Assembly (NCBI GenBank): GCA_039026955.1
Contig: JBCCLH010000007.1
Coordinates: 62,001-126,000, forward strand
DNA from: Kordia sp039026955
Lineage (GTDB): Bacteria > Bacteroidota > Bacteroidia > Flavobacteriales > Flavobacteriaceae
DNA length: 64,000 nucleotides
Reading direction: 5' to 3'
Shown: piece after piece, positions 35,439 through 44,830 of the stretch
Position numbering within the stretch: position 1 is the stretch's first letter
Layout of the letters: each line of letters begins with the position of its first letter
Program-made: the position numbers and the translations under genes
The notes under the pieces: model-generated
What the model saw: only the letters and a program-made list of their open reading frames with translations
What the model was told of the DNA's origin: nothing
The model's database searches: none

Positions 35439-36347
35439 ATGCGAAAACGAATAACAATAATAGGTTTGGTTGTGTTGATAGGCGCACTCTTGTGGTATGT
35501 CTTTATCAAGCCGTATGATTATAAAATTACTTTTGAAACGCCGCATGCCACTGGAACGGTGTACAGTACGATTATCGCTTGGAACAATTGGAAAACGAAA
35601 AAAGAACCTGTCGTCACGACACTTTCCAAAACACCATTTTATAACATTGAACAAGAGCTTGCCGTAAGTAAAGATTCTACCACAATTATCGATTGGCATT
35701 TTGATAAAATCAACGATTCTACCACAAAAATTTCCGTCTACTTAAAAGACAAAGAACACAGTTTCATGCAACGGCTGAAAGTACCGTTTACCAAAACTTC
35801 CTTTGTATCTAAAAGTCTGGAAACGATGCGAAGATTGCGTGAAGGACTGAACATGCATGCCAGAAGCTACGATGTTTTTGAAATCACAGAAGGAACTTCG
35901 CCAACGGAAGAATGCGTGTGCAGTACAGTAAAAACAACCTTACCCAACAAGGCAAACGAAATGATCAAATACAACGCTTCCATCATGCTGTATTTTACAA
36001 AAAATGAACTGAAGTTTTCAGGACATCCGATCTTAGAAGTAACGGATTGGGATAAGGAAGCAAACATCATTACATATGACTTTTGTTTTCCGATTGAAAA
36101 TCCGCAAACAACCTATCCAAAAGCGAAAGACATTTTCATCAAAAAGATAGAAGGAAAAAAAGCATTAAGAGCCACATTTAATGGCAACTATCGAATATCA
36201 GACAGAGCTTGGTTTACACTGTTAGACTATGCCCAAGAAAACAATATAGAACTAGCTCATAAACCGATTGAAGTGTTTTATGACAATCCTCACAATGGAG
36301 GAAACGAACTGGAATGGAAAGCACATATTTACATGCCTATTCAATAA
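35439..36347 (+). CDS. Membrane-anchored GyrI-like effector-binding-domain protein
   Basis: A 302-residue protein with one N-terminal membrane span (about 5-23) and the rest outside or facing the periplasm. Residues about 25-150 resemble an SRPBCC-type fold by their pattern, and the C-terminal 140 residues match the AraC effector-binding/GyrI-like domain: ATFNGNYRISDRAWFTLLDY and KPIEVFYDNPHNGGNELEW. Such domains bind small hydrophobic or cationic molecules. There is no DNA-binding domain, so it is not a regulator. It starts 10 bases after the haloperoxidase-like gene and 18 bases before the GH13 gene. Function unknown. Confidence 0.65.
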   Translation: MRKRITIIGLVVLIGALLWYVFIKPYDYKITFETPHATGTVYSTIIAWNNWKTKKEPVVTTLSKTPFYNIEQELAVSKDSTTIIDWHFDKINDSTTKISVYLKDKEHSFMQRLKVPFTKTSFVSKSLETMRRLREGLNMHARSYDVFEITEGTSPTEECVCSTVKTTLPNKANEMIKYNASIMLYFTKNELKFSGHPILEVTDWDKEANIITYDFCFPIENPQTTYPKAKDIFIKKIEGKKALRATFNGNYRISDRAWFTLLDYAQENNIELAHKPIEVFYDNPHNGGNELEWKAHIYMPIQ

Positions 36348-36365
36348 AAAAAACAAACCAAGACC

Positions 36366-38108
36366 ATGAAAAAATTCATCCTGATTACAATTCTCATTGC
36401 CTTGGTGTCGTGCAATAAATCGAAACAAACGAACGAAGTGAAGCCAAAAGAAAACATTCAGAGTTCACAAAACTGGTGGAAAGAAGGAGTGTTATATCAA
36501 CTATATCCACAAAGCTTCAAAGATACGGATGGAGATGGTTTTGGCGATTTAAAAGGTGTGATTGAAAAGTTAGATTATCTGGAAAGTCTAGGCATTTCTA
36601 TGGTTTGGATGAATCCTTTCTTTGAATCGCCTTTGGTAGATAATGGCTACGATGTCAGCGATTACAGAGCCATTCACCCACGATATGGAACGATGGAAGA
36701 TTTTGAGGAAATGCTGGCAGGAATGAAAAAACGAGGCATCAAATTTATCTTAGATGTCGTGGTAAATCATAGCAGCAATGAACACGAATGGTTCAAACAA
36801 GCAAGCAGTTCGAGGGCTAATAAATATTACAACTATTACCATTGGTGGCCAGAGGAAAAAGGAAAACCACCATATCGATACAGCATTTTTGATCCCGAAG
36901 GCGGATGGGATTACAACGAAGCCACAAATTCGTATTACTTACACACATTCGCCGAAGAACAACCTGACTTAAACTGGGAAAATCCAAAACTGCGTCAAGA
37001 AGTATATGATATCATGAAATTTTGGGCAGAAAAAGGCGTTGATGGCTTTCGTATGGATGCGTTTCAGTTTGCCAGCAAAGACACTACCTATCCTGAATTT
37101 CCAGAAGGTCATGAAAAAGACTTTATCAAATGGTATGGCTTGCGCCCACAAATCCATGACTATTTGAAGGAAATGTACAAAGAAGTTATTGAACCATACA
37201 ATGTGTTCGCTGTAGCGGAAGGTGCCGGTAGTACATTACAAGACGCGCACGATTTAGTAGATGCGGATCGAAAGGAACTACAAACCGCTTATCACTTTGA
37301 AACGGTGGACATGGTGCGTGAACTCAATAGCTTTAAATTATTGGATCTCAAAAAACTATTTACAAAATGGGATACGTCCTTTGCGGAAGAAGGCTGGTTG
37401 GCGATTTTCTTATCAAATCATGACAATTCCCGAATGGTAGATCGTTTCGGCGATCCAAGTCCGGAATTCAGAACAGTATCTACTCAGATGCTAAATACTT
37501 TTATCTTAAGTATGCGAGGCACACCGTACACGTATTATGGTGACGAATTGGGCATGACCAACATTGACATGCCAACGATAGAAGAATACGTAGATGTATC
37601 TGCCATTGGCGATTATGAAAAGGCAAAGCAAAAAGGAGAGGATTTAGACAAATTCATGAAGCAACTCAACTTTTCTTCCAGAGAAAACGCCCGTACACCG
37701 ATGCAATGGGACGCTTCTGAAAATGCAGGATTTACCTTAGGAACACCTTGGAAGCGTGTCAATGAAAATTACACAGAACTCAATGTAGAAGCACAAGACA
37801 AAGATCCAAACAGTGTATTGAATCATTTTCGAAAAATGGTCAAACTCAGAAATGGAAACAAAGTGCTGGTCTATGGAAAATATCAAATCATACAAGAAGC
37901 ACACGAAGAAATTTACGCGTATACAAGAACGTTAGACGATGAAAAATGGCTAGTACTTCTAAACTTTACTGGGCAAAATTCAAGTATCACTTTACTCGAA
38001 AGTCATATCACAAAAGAAACACTCATAAATAATTACGACACTTTGGACATAACAAACAATACCATCACACTAAAACCGTATCAAGCAGTAATCTGTAAAA
38101 TGAATTAA
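36366..38108 (+). CDS. GH13 alpha-glucosidase lipoprotein (oligo-1,6-glucosidase type)
   Basis: A 580-residue alpha-amylase-family enzyme with lipoprotein signal ending ALVSC. The conserved regions are DVVVNHSS, nucleophile Asp231 in GFRMDAF, acid/base Glu285 in AVAEGAG, and Asp353 in SNHDNSR. The N-terminus WWKEGVLYQLYPQSFKDTDGDGFGDL is that of the alpha-glucosidase/trehalulose/oligo-1,6-glucosidase group (GH13 subfamilies 17, 23, 31), and NARTPMQWD occurs as expected. It acts on short alpha-glucosides outside the inner membrane. It opens a run of thirteen kilobases of plus-strand genes for alpha-glucoside, glycerol and trehalose use. Confidence 0.93.
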   Translation: MKKFILITILIALVSCNKSKQTNEVKPKENIQSSQNWWKEGVLYQLYPQSFKDTDGDGFGDLKGVIEKLDYLESLGISMVWMNPFFESPLVDNGYDVSDYRAIHPRYGTMEDFEEMLAGMKKRGIKFILDVVVNHSSNEHEWFKQASSSRANKYYNYYHWWPEEKGKPPYRYSIFDPEGGWDYNEATNSYYLHTFAEEQPDLNWENPKLRQEVYDIMKFWAEKGVDGFRMDAFQFASKDTTYPEFPEGHEKDFIKWYGLRPQIHDYLKEMYKEVIEPYNVFAVAEGAGSTLQDAHDLVDADRKELQTAYHFETVDMVRELNSFKLLDLKKLFTKWDTSFAEEGWLAIFLSNHDNSRMVDRFGDPSPEFRTVSTQMLNTFILSMRGTPYTYYGDELGMTNIDMPTIEEYVDVSAIGDYEKAKQKGEDLDKFMKQLNFSSRENARTPMQWDASENAGFTLGTPWKRVNENYTELNVEAQDKDPNSVLNHFRKMVKLRNGNKVLVYGKYQIIQEAHEEIYAYTRTLDDEKWLVLLNFTGQNSSITLLESHITKETLINNYDTLDITNNTITLKPYQAVICKMN

Positions 38109-38135
38109 CTAAAAAACACCAACCAAAACCACAAC

Positions 38136-39524
38136 ATGAAACGACGAACATTTGCCAAAAATATCGCACTATCCACAGGATTACTGGGTGTAGGAATCTT
38201 GGAAGCATGCAATACCAACAACACAACTGCGAAAGAAAAAACTGCTGAAAATTCAACTTCTGCAGAGGTTTCCGCAGAACTTTCTGAACGCATGTACAAC
38301 AAAGCACTGGAGATTACGAAATCTAAAATTCGTGGTGGCGCATCGGAAGTGTTCTTTAAAAAACCATTCATTGATGCGGCTTTTAGCAAAAATATCTTCT
38401 TATGGGATACGAGTTTTATGTGTTGTTTTGCGAAATATCATTTGGACGAATTACCTGCCTATCAAGCGTTGGACAATTTCTATGATCGCATGGAAGCTGA
38501 TGGCTATATCTGTAGGGAATACAGAGAAACAGGCGAAGCACTTTGGTCAAAAGAGCATCCAGTGTCGATAAATCCGCCGTTGCTCGCTTTCGCAGAATTG
38601 GAAATGTTTCAAGTATCTAAAGATGTGGATCGACTCAAAAAAGTATATCCAACACTCAAGAAAAACTTCGAATTCCATGTCAATACCTACATGATGGAAG
38701 ATGATCTTTTCTATGGAGATACGTTAGGACTCGGAATGGACAATATTCCACGACAACCACGAGATTGGGAACCCACCGAAGGAAACGGTTGGACGCATCA
38801 CGAATTAGGAGCAGAATTGGTAAAAATGCAAGTCTCTGATGAAGAAAAACTTAACTTCTTCATCAAAGAATATGTAAATACCAAACAAGGGCTGTGGAAC
38901 AAACAAAGTAGACAAGTCGATTTTTCAGCACAAATGGCAATGTATGCGGTACAATTAAAAGAAATTGCCGAAATTATAAACAAAAAAGAAGATATCAAGG
39001 CGTTTGAAGACGTTCATGCAAAAATCAAAAAAGCACTCAATGACAAATGTTGGAGTGAAGCAGACGGATTCTATTACGATTTAGGATTTGACAAGCAAGT
39101 CATAAGACGTCACATCGGAATGTATTGGGCATTACTAGGAAAAGTAGTTCCCGAAAACCGTCTAGATCGTTTTATAAGTCATCTAAGCGATCCGAATGAA
39201 TTTTACAGAAGAACACCATTACCAGCACTATCAGCCGCCGATCCAGACTATGTAGGTTGGGGCGATTATTGGCTAGGAGGCGTTTGGGCGCCAACAGTGT
39301 ATATGGTGTTAAAAGGATTGTCTGGCTATGGAAAAGAGGCACTAGCAAAAGATTTAGCATCCAAAATATACAAAAGTGTAGCGGAAGTATTTGAAGCCAC
39401 CGGAACCTTTTGGGAAAACTATGCACCGGATTTGGTCGCGTACGGAATGCCCGCTAAAAAAGACTTTTGCGGTTGGACAGCTCTCATTCCTATCAGCGTT
39501 TACAAAGAATACATAAAAGGGTAA
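38136..39524 (+). CDS. GH63/GH37-like (alpha/alpha)6-barrel hydrolase with twin-arginine signal
   Basis: A 462-residue protein. MKRRTFAKNIALSTGLLGV is a twin-arginine-type signal, followed by a lipobox-like ILEAC, suggesting folded export and lipidation. The barrel shows FLWDTSFMCCF near the N-terminus, YWLGGVWAPTVYM and FWENYAPD near the C-terminus, as in the trehalase-like/MGH1 glycoside hydrolases that include glucosylglycerate and mannosylglycerate hydrolases. The exact substrate is not evident. The neighbours (alpha-glucosidases, glycerol genes, trehalase) make an alpha-glucosyl compatible solute plausible. Confidence 0.7.
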   Translation: MKRRTFAKNIALSTGLLGVGILEACNTNNTTAKEKTAENSTSAEVSAELSERMYNKALEITKSKIRGGASEVFFKKPFIDAAFSKNIFLWDTSFMCCFAKYHLDELPAYQALDNFYDRMEADGYICREYRETGEALWSKEHPVSINPPLLAFAELEMFQVSKDVDRLKKVYPTLKKNFEFHVNTYMMEDDLFYGDTLGLGMDNIPRQPRDWEPTEGNGWTHHELGAELVKMQVSDEEKLNFFIKEYVNTKQGLWNKQSRQVDFSAQMAMYAVQLKEIAEIINKKEDIKAFEDVHAKIKKALNDKCWSEADGFYYDLGFDKQVIRRHIGMYWALLGKVVPENRLDRFISHLSDPNEFYRRTPLPALSAADPDYVGWGDYWLGGVWAPTVYMVLKGLSGYGKEALAKDLASKIYKSVAEVFEATGTFWENYAPDLVAYGMPAKKDFCGWTALIPISVYKEYIKG

Positions 39525-39626
39525 CACCTGAAAAATAAAATATAAGTGTCTAAACAACACTGCCGAGAACAAAAATCCCAAGAGGATGTGTCGTATTAAA
39601 TTTGATAAAAACTAACCATTTACACT

Positions 39627-41744
39627 ATGAGATATTATTATGTACTGCTCGTGAGTTTACTTTTAATGACTTCTTGTTCGCAAGAGGTAAAAGAAGCAAC
39701 AACGAGTTCACCTGACAACAACATTCGTATTGATTTCAACATAACTGACAAAGGAGAGGCAAATTACAAGGTATCCTACAAAGACAAACCTGTAATAAAT
39801 ACTTCAGGAATGAGTTTCGATTTCAAAGAGCAAGCTTCTTTAAAAGGTAATTTCAAAATTATAAAAACCGAAACCAAAGCCGTAGATGAAACCTGGCAAA
39901 TGCCTTGGGGCGAACAACTGGATGTTCAAAATAATTACAATGAACTCATTGTATATCTAGAAGAAACCTCAGAAGCAAAACGCCAATTAAATATTCACTT
40001 CAGAGCATTTAATGACGGAATTGGTTTTCGTTACGAATTCCCGAAACAAGGCGATACAGAAGCGATAATCATTACAGATGAAAACACAGAGTTCAACCTT
40101 ACGGGAGATCACGATGTATGGTGGATTCCAGGCGATTGGGATATTTACGAACATCTATACACAGCATCAAAATTCTCAGAAATTGATGCGTTGTCAAAGC
40201 GCAATCATCCAAATTTAAGCGCTACGTACATTCCTGAAAATGCTGTAAATACGCCAGTTACTATGCGAAGCAAAGACGGAGTACACTTAAGTTTTCACGA
40301 AGCAGATTTGACAGATTATGCGGGAATGACCTTAAAAGTAGACAAAGAAAACCTAGGAATGGTGAGTGAATTGGTAGGCTCAGACATTCTTGGAGCAAAA
40401 GCAAAAGTGACATTGCCTTTTAAAACGCCATGGAGAACGATTCAAATTTCTGATGATGCAGGCGGATTGATAGAATCGAACTTAATCGTAAATCTCAACG
40501 ATCCAAATGCTATTGGCGATGTAAGCTACTTTACGCCAATGAAATATGTGGGAATTTGGTGGGAAATGCACATTGGAAAATCTACTTGGGATTTAGAAGC
40601 GACACAAGACATGACGACGTATGTGGAAGGAAAAGCAAGTTCAAAAACACATGGAGCGACCACTGAAAATGCTAAACGTTACATCGATTTTGCAGCTGCA
40701 AATGGAATCAAAGGACTCTTGGTAGAAGGTTGGAATACAGGTTGGAATCAATGGCTGAGTGGAAATAGAGAAGGTATTTTTGACTTTATGACACCTTATT
40801 CAGATTACAATTTTGATGAGGTAATGGCGTATGCCAAAGAAAAAGGAGTGGAAGTCATCATGCATCACGAAACATCTGCAGCGCCACGTACGTACGAAAA
40901 GCAAATGGAGGAAGCCTATAATTTCATGAAAGCGAATGATATCAATTCTGTAAAAACTGGTTATGTAGGTACCATCATTCCGAAAGGAGAATACCATCAC
41001 GGACAATGGATGGTAAATCACTATCACAAAGTACTAGAAGAAGCTGCAAAAAAGAAAATTGCCGTAAATGCGCACGAACCTATCAAAGCAACAGGAAAAC
41101 GTCGTACCTATCCAAATGCGATTGCTCGTGAAGGATTGAGAGGACAAGAATTTAATGCGTGGGCTAGCGATGGAGGAAATCCGCCAAATCATTTGCCAAC
41201 GGTAGCATTTACAAGAATGTTGAGCGGTCCAATTGACTTTACACCAGGCGCCTTCAATATCAAATTTGACGAATACAAAAAAGACAACCAAGTCAATACG
41301 ACACTGGCGCATCAATTAGGATTATATGTAGTAATCAACAGTCCAATCCAAATGGCATGCGATCTTCCAGAACACTATATGGAAGATGGTAAAGTACATC
41401 CAATGTTTAAATTTATCAGCGATGTAGGTGTCAATTGGCAACAAACCAAAGTATTGAATGGTGAAGTGGGCGATTTTGTAACGATTGCGCGAAAAGAACG
41501 TGAAACCAACAATTGGTTCGTGGGCGGTATTACCAACGAAACAGGACGTACTCACAAGTTAACATTCGATTTCTTAGACGAAGGTATTACATACAATGCT
41601 ACAATCTACAAAGATGCAAAAGATGCACATTGGGATAACAATCCACAAGCATATGCCATAGAAACGGTGACATTGAAAAAAGGAGACATATTGGATGTTA
41701 CCTTAGCTTCAGGAGGCGGATTTGCCATAAGCATCATGAAATAA
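39627..41744 (+). CDS. GH97 alpha-glucosidase, SusB-like, lipoprotein
   Basis: A 705-residue GH97 enzyme with lipoprotein signal ending LLMTSC. It has LLVEGWNTGWNQW, the general-base glutamates Glu415 (MHHETSA) and Glu484 (NAHEP) and the acid Glu508 (RGQEF). The spacings of 69 and 24 residues equal those of SusB Glu439, Glu508 and Glu532 as I recall them, so it belongs to the inverting alpha-glucosidase subgroup, not the retaining alpha-galactosidases that use an aspartate. It releases glucose from alpha-glucosides in the periplasm or at the outer membrane. The glycerol genes begin 18 bases downstream. Confidence 0.94.
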   Translation: MRYYYVLLVSLLLMTSCSQEVKEATTSSPDNNIRIDFNITDKGEANYKVSYKDKPVINTSGMSFDFKEQASLKGNFKIIKTETKAVDETWQMPWGEQLDVQNNYNELIVYLEETSEAKRQLNIHFRAFNDGIGFRYEFPKQGDTEAIIITDENTEFNLTGDHDVWWIPGDWDIYEHLYTASKFSEIDALSKRNHPNLSATYIPENAVNTPVTMRSKDGVHLSFHEADLTDYAGMTLKVDKENLGMVSELVGSDILGAKAKVTLPFKTPWRTIQISDDAGGLIESNLIVNLNDPNAIGDVSYFTPMKYVGIWWEMHIGKSTWDLEATQDMTTYVEGKASSKTHGATTENAKRYIDFAAANGIKGLLVEGWNTGWNQWLSGNREGIFDFMTPYSDYNFDEVMAYAKEKGVEVIMHHETSAAPRTYEKQMEEAYNFMKANDINSVKTGYVGTIIPKGEYHHGQWMVNHYHKVLEEAAKKKIAVNAHEPIKATGKRRTYPNAIAREGLRGQEFNAWASDGGNPPNHLPTVAFTRMLSGPIDFTPGAFNIKFDEYKKDNQVNTTLAHQLGLYVVINSPIQMACDLPEHYMEDGKVHPMFKFISDVGVNWQQTKVLNGEVGDFVTIARKERETNNWFVGGITNETGRTHKLTFDFLDEGITYNATIYKDAKDAHWDNNPQAYAIETVTLKKGDILDVTLASGGGFAISIMK

Positions 41745-41762
41745 AACAAAAAACCGTATCAA

Positions 41763-43328
41763 GTGGATAGAAGTTCTCAAATAAAAAAACTCAAACGAAT
41801 AGCGGAGTTTGATATCGTCATTATTGGCGGAGGAGCTACAGGCTTAGGCATTGCTGTAGATTCTACTACCAGAGGATATAAGACCTTATTAGTCGAGGCA
41901 AACGACTTTGCAAAATGTACTTCCAGTCGTAGTACCAAATTAGCGCATGGAGGTGTTCGGTATTTGGCGCAAGGTGACATTGCAATGGTGTATGAAGCGT
42001 TGAATGAAAGAGGACTCATGGCTAAAAATGCAGCGCACTTGGTACGGAAGCAACCTTTTGTGATACCCAATTACAATACGGTAGATGGCTACTATTACAG
42101 TACAGGATTAAAAGTGTACAATTGGATGTCCAGAAGTTTGAGTCTTGGGAAGACGAAATTCTTAAACAAAGAAGAAACGGTTGAACGCTTATCCACATTA
42201 AAACAAGAAAAGCTAAAAAGTGGCGTCGTCTACTTTGACGGTCAATTTGATGATGCCCGATTTGCGATCAATCTGGCACAAACTGCGGTGGAAAACAATG
42301 CCGTATTGCTCAACTATTTTAAAGCTACAAAGCTTCTAAAAAAAGAAGATGGCAAAATAAATGGCGTCACTATTTTTGATCAATTCACGCAAGAAAAAAT
42401 AAAAGTCAAATCTAAAGTAGTGGTGAATGCGACGGGTATATTTATAGATGATATCTTAAAGTTAGATGATAAAAACAGCGAGCAATCCATCGTACACAGT
42501 CAAGGTGTACACTTGGTCGTAGATAGCAAGCATCTTCCTGGAAAAAACGCGTTGATGATTCCAAAAACTTCAGATGGTCGTGTATTGTTCGCCGTTCCGT
42601 GGCACAAAAAAGTCATCATCGGAACTACAGATACACAAGTAGACGGCGCACGCGAAGAACCGATTGCTTTAGAAGAAGAAATAGAATTTATCATCACAAC
42701 ATTCAACAAATATATCAACGCAACCATCACACGAAAAGATGTATTGAGTGTTTTTGCAGGGTTGCGACCTTTAGCCAAACCAAAAGGCGATAAGGATAGC
42801 AAAGAAATATCACGAAGTCATAAAATCGCGATTTCAGCATCTGGTTTGGTAACTATCTCAGGTGGAAAATGGACCACCTATCGAAAAATGGCAGAAGATA
42901 CGATTGATAAAATCATACGGGCACACAAATTACCTGATGCAGATTGTATCACAAAAGAATTGTCAATTCATGGAAATGTTGCCAAAAAAAGTCTCAACAA
43001 AAAGAATCCACTGCATTGGTACGGCGCCGATTTGCATGCCATTGAATCGCTGGAAAATCAAAATCCAGCCTATGCAGAAAAAATTCATCCCAACTATCCA
43101 TTCACCATGGCGCAAGTAGTGTGGGCGGTAAAACAAGAATTTGCAGAAACGGTTGAAGATGTGCTGGCAAGACGCACTCGATTACTTTTTTTAGATGCCA
43201 AAGCAGCAATAGAAGCAGCACCCGCAGTCGCAACGTGTATGCAAACACTCAAAGGTAAAGACAACACATGGAAAGATGCGCAAATCAAAGCATTTTCCAA
43301 GGTAGCAAAACACTATTTAATCTCGTAA
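41763..43328 (+). CDS. glpD: Glycerol-3-phosphate dehydrogenase (FAD)
   Basis: A 521-residue flavoprotein that oxidises glycerol 3-phosphate to dihydroxyacetone phosphate, passing electrons to quinone. It begins at a GTG because no ATG exists between the preceding stop codon and the FAD motif IVIIGGGATGLG (about 19-30); TSSRSTKLAHGGVRYL and the C-terminal DAO domain follow. It lies 4 bases before the glycerol kinase gene. Its place in an alpha-glucosidase gene run suggests that glycerol is a product of the substrate being degraded. Confidence 0.94.
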   Translation: MDRSSQIKKLKRIAEFDIVIIGGGATGLGIAVDSTTRGYKTLLVEANDFAKCTSSRSTKLAHGGVRYLAQGDIAMVYEALNERGLMAKNAAHLVRKQPFVIPNYNTVDGYYYSTGLKVYNWMSRSLSLGKTKFLNKEETVERLSTLKQEKLKSGVVYFDGQFDDARFAINLAQTAVENNAVLLNYFKATKLLKKEDGKINGVTIFDQFTQEKIKVKSKVVVNATGIFIDDILKLDDKNSEQSIVHSQGVHLVVDSKHLPGKNALMIPKTSDGRVLFAVPWHKKVIIGTTDTQVDGAREEPIALEEEIEFIITTFNKYINATITRKDVLSVFAGLRPLAKPKGDKDSKEISRSHKIAISASGLVTISGGKWTTYRKMAEDTIDKIIRAHKLPDADCITKELSIHGNVAKKSLNKKNPLHWYGADLHAIESLENQNPAYAEKIHPNYPFTMAQVVWAVKQEFAETVEDVLARRTRLLFLDAKAAIEAAPAVATCMQTLKGKDNTWKDAQIKAFSKVAKHYLIS

Positions 43329-43332
43329 GCTT

Positions 43333-44820
43333 ATGCAAAAATATATTCTTTCTTTAGATCAAGGAACAACTTCATCCAGAGCTATATTATTCAACCAAAA
43401 CGCCGAAATCGTTGGAGTCAAACAAAAAGAATTTACACAAATATTTCCAAAACCAGGTTGGGTAGAGCATAATGCAAACGAAATTTGGGAATCGCAACGA
43501 AGCGTAATTCAAGAAGTATTAGAGGCGAACAATATCACCAACGACGATATTCATGCCATCGGAATTACGAATCAACGCGAAACGGTAGTAGCTTGGGATA
43601 AAAAAACAGGCGCGCCCATTTGCAATGCCATTGTGTGGCAAGACCGAAGAACCTCACAGTATTGTGATAGTTTAAAGGAGGAATATACAAGTATCATCAA
43701 AGAAAAAACGGGGTTGATTATTGACGCCTATTTTTCTGCCACAAAAATAAAATGGATTTTAGACAATGTTGAAAAAGCAAAAGTACTCGCAGACAAAGAA
43801 CAATTATGTTGCGGTACAATCGATTCGTATTTAGTCTGGAAACTTTCCAAAGGTAACACATTCGTGACCGATGTGAGCAACGCTTCTAGAACCATGTTAT
43901 TCAATATAAAAACACTTACTTGGGATGAAGACTTATTACAATTATTCTCCATTCCAAAACACGTACTGCCAACGGTCGCTTCTTCTTCCGAAGTCTATGA
44001 CAGTGCAACGATAGAAACCTTAGACGGAGTTCCAATTTCTGGCATTGCGGGAGATCAGCAAGCGTCTTTATTTGGACATTTATGTACTGAAAAAGGAGCT
44101 GCCAAAAACACCTACGGAACAGGTTGTTTTATGTTGTTAAACACAGGAGAACAACCGATTGCCTCTGAGCACAATTTACTCACAACCATTGCGTGGCAAA
44201 TTAATAACAAAACCTACTACGCGTTGGAAGGAAGTGTATTTAGCGGAGGTGCCACCGTACAATGGTTACGAGACGAATTACAAATGATCAATTCAGCTCC
44301 TGAAATTGAAGCCTTAGCGCAGCAAGTAGACGACAATGGAGGCGTGATGTTTGTGCCAGCCTTTACAGGACTTGGCGCTCCGTATTGGAATCAAGATGCG
44401 AGAGGAACAATCATCGGATTGACAAGAGGAACACAAAAAGCACATATCGCAAGAGCTGCCTTAGAAGGCATTGCTTTGCAAGTGTACGATTTAGCGATTG
44501 CGATGAAAAAAGATGCCAAAACAGAAAAGTTTGTACTAAAAGTAGATGGCGGTGCAGCGATGAACAATTTCTTAATGCAATTACAATCCGACTTACTAGA
44601 ATGTGATGTAATTCGCCCAAAAGACCTAGAAACAACGGCATTAGGCGCCGCGTATTTAGCTGGATTGGCAACAAACTACTGGAATTCTTTAGAAGATTTA
44701 AAGCTGCACAACAATAAGAGCAAAGCCTTTACCCCAAATTCAACTACCAATGAAGCGCAACAAGAGCTCATTCGTAAATGGCATAAAGCAGTAAAAAGAT
44801 CATTAGATTGGAACGATTAA
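43333..44820 (+). CDS. glpK: Glycerol kinase
   Basis: A 495-residue FGGY-family kinase that phosphorylates glycerol to glycerol 3-phosphate. The N-terminal DQGTTSSRAILF, the central ITNQRETVVAWD and GDQQASLFG, and the C-terminal FVPAFTGLGAPYWNQDARG are signatures of GlpK and not of other FGGY kinases. Length is typical. It lies 10 bases before the aquaglyceroporin gene, which is the usual glpF-glpK pairing. Confidence 0.96.
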   Translation: MQKYILSLDQGTTSSRAILFNQNAEIVGVKQKEFTQIFPKPGWVEHNANEIWESQRSVIQEVLEANNITNDDIHAIGITNQRETVVAWDKKTGAPICNAIVWQDRRTSQYCDSLKEEYTSIIKEKTGLIIDAYFSATKIKWILDNVEKAKVLADKEQLCCGTIDSYLVWKLSKGNTFVTDVSNASRTMLFNIKTLTWDEDLLQLFSIPKHVLPTVASSSEVYDSATIETLDGVPISGIAGDQQASLFGHLCTEKGAAKNTYGTGCFMLLNTGEQPIASEHNLLTTIAWQINNKTYYALEGSVFSGGATVQWLRDELQMINSAPEIEALAQQVDDNGGVMFVPAFTGLGAPYWNQDARGTIIGLTRGTQKAHIARAALEGIALQVYDLAIAMKKDAKTEKFVLKVDGGAAMNNFLMQLQSDLLECDVIRPKDLETTALGAAYLAGLATNYWNSLEDLKLHNNKSKAFTPNSTTNEAQQELIRKWHKAVKRSLDWND

Positions 44821-44830
44821 AAAATAAAGT

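Noticed and set aside
39627..41744. GH97 as an alpha-galactosidase, with the glycerol genes indicating floridoside use
   Set aside because: The sequence has the two glutamate bases (HHETSA and NAHEP) and spacing of the inverting alpha-glucosidase subgroup, not the aspartate nucleophile of the galactosidases.
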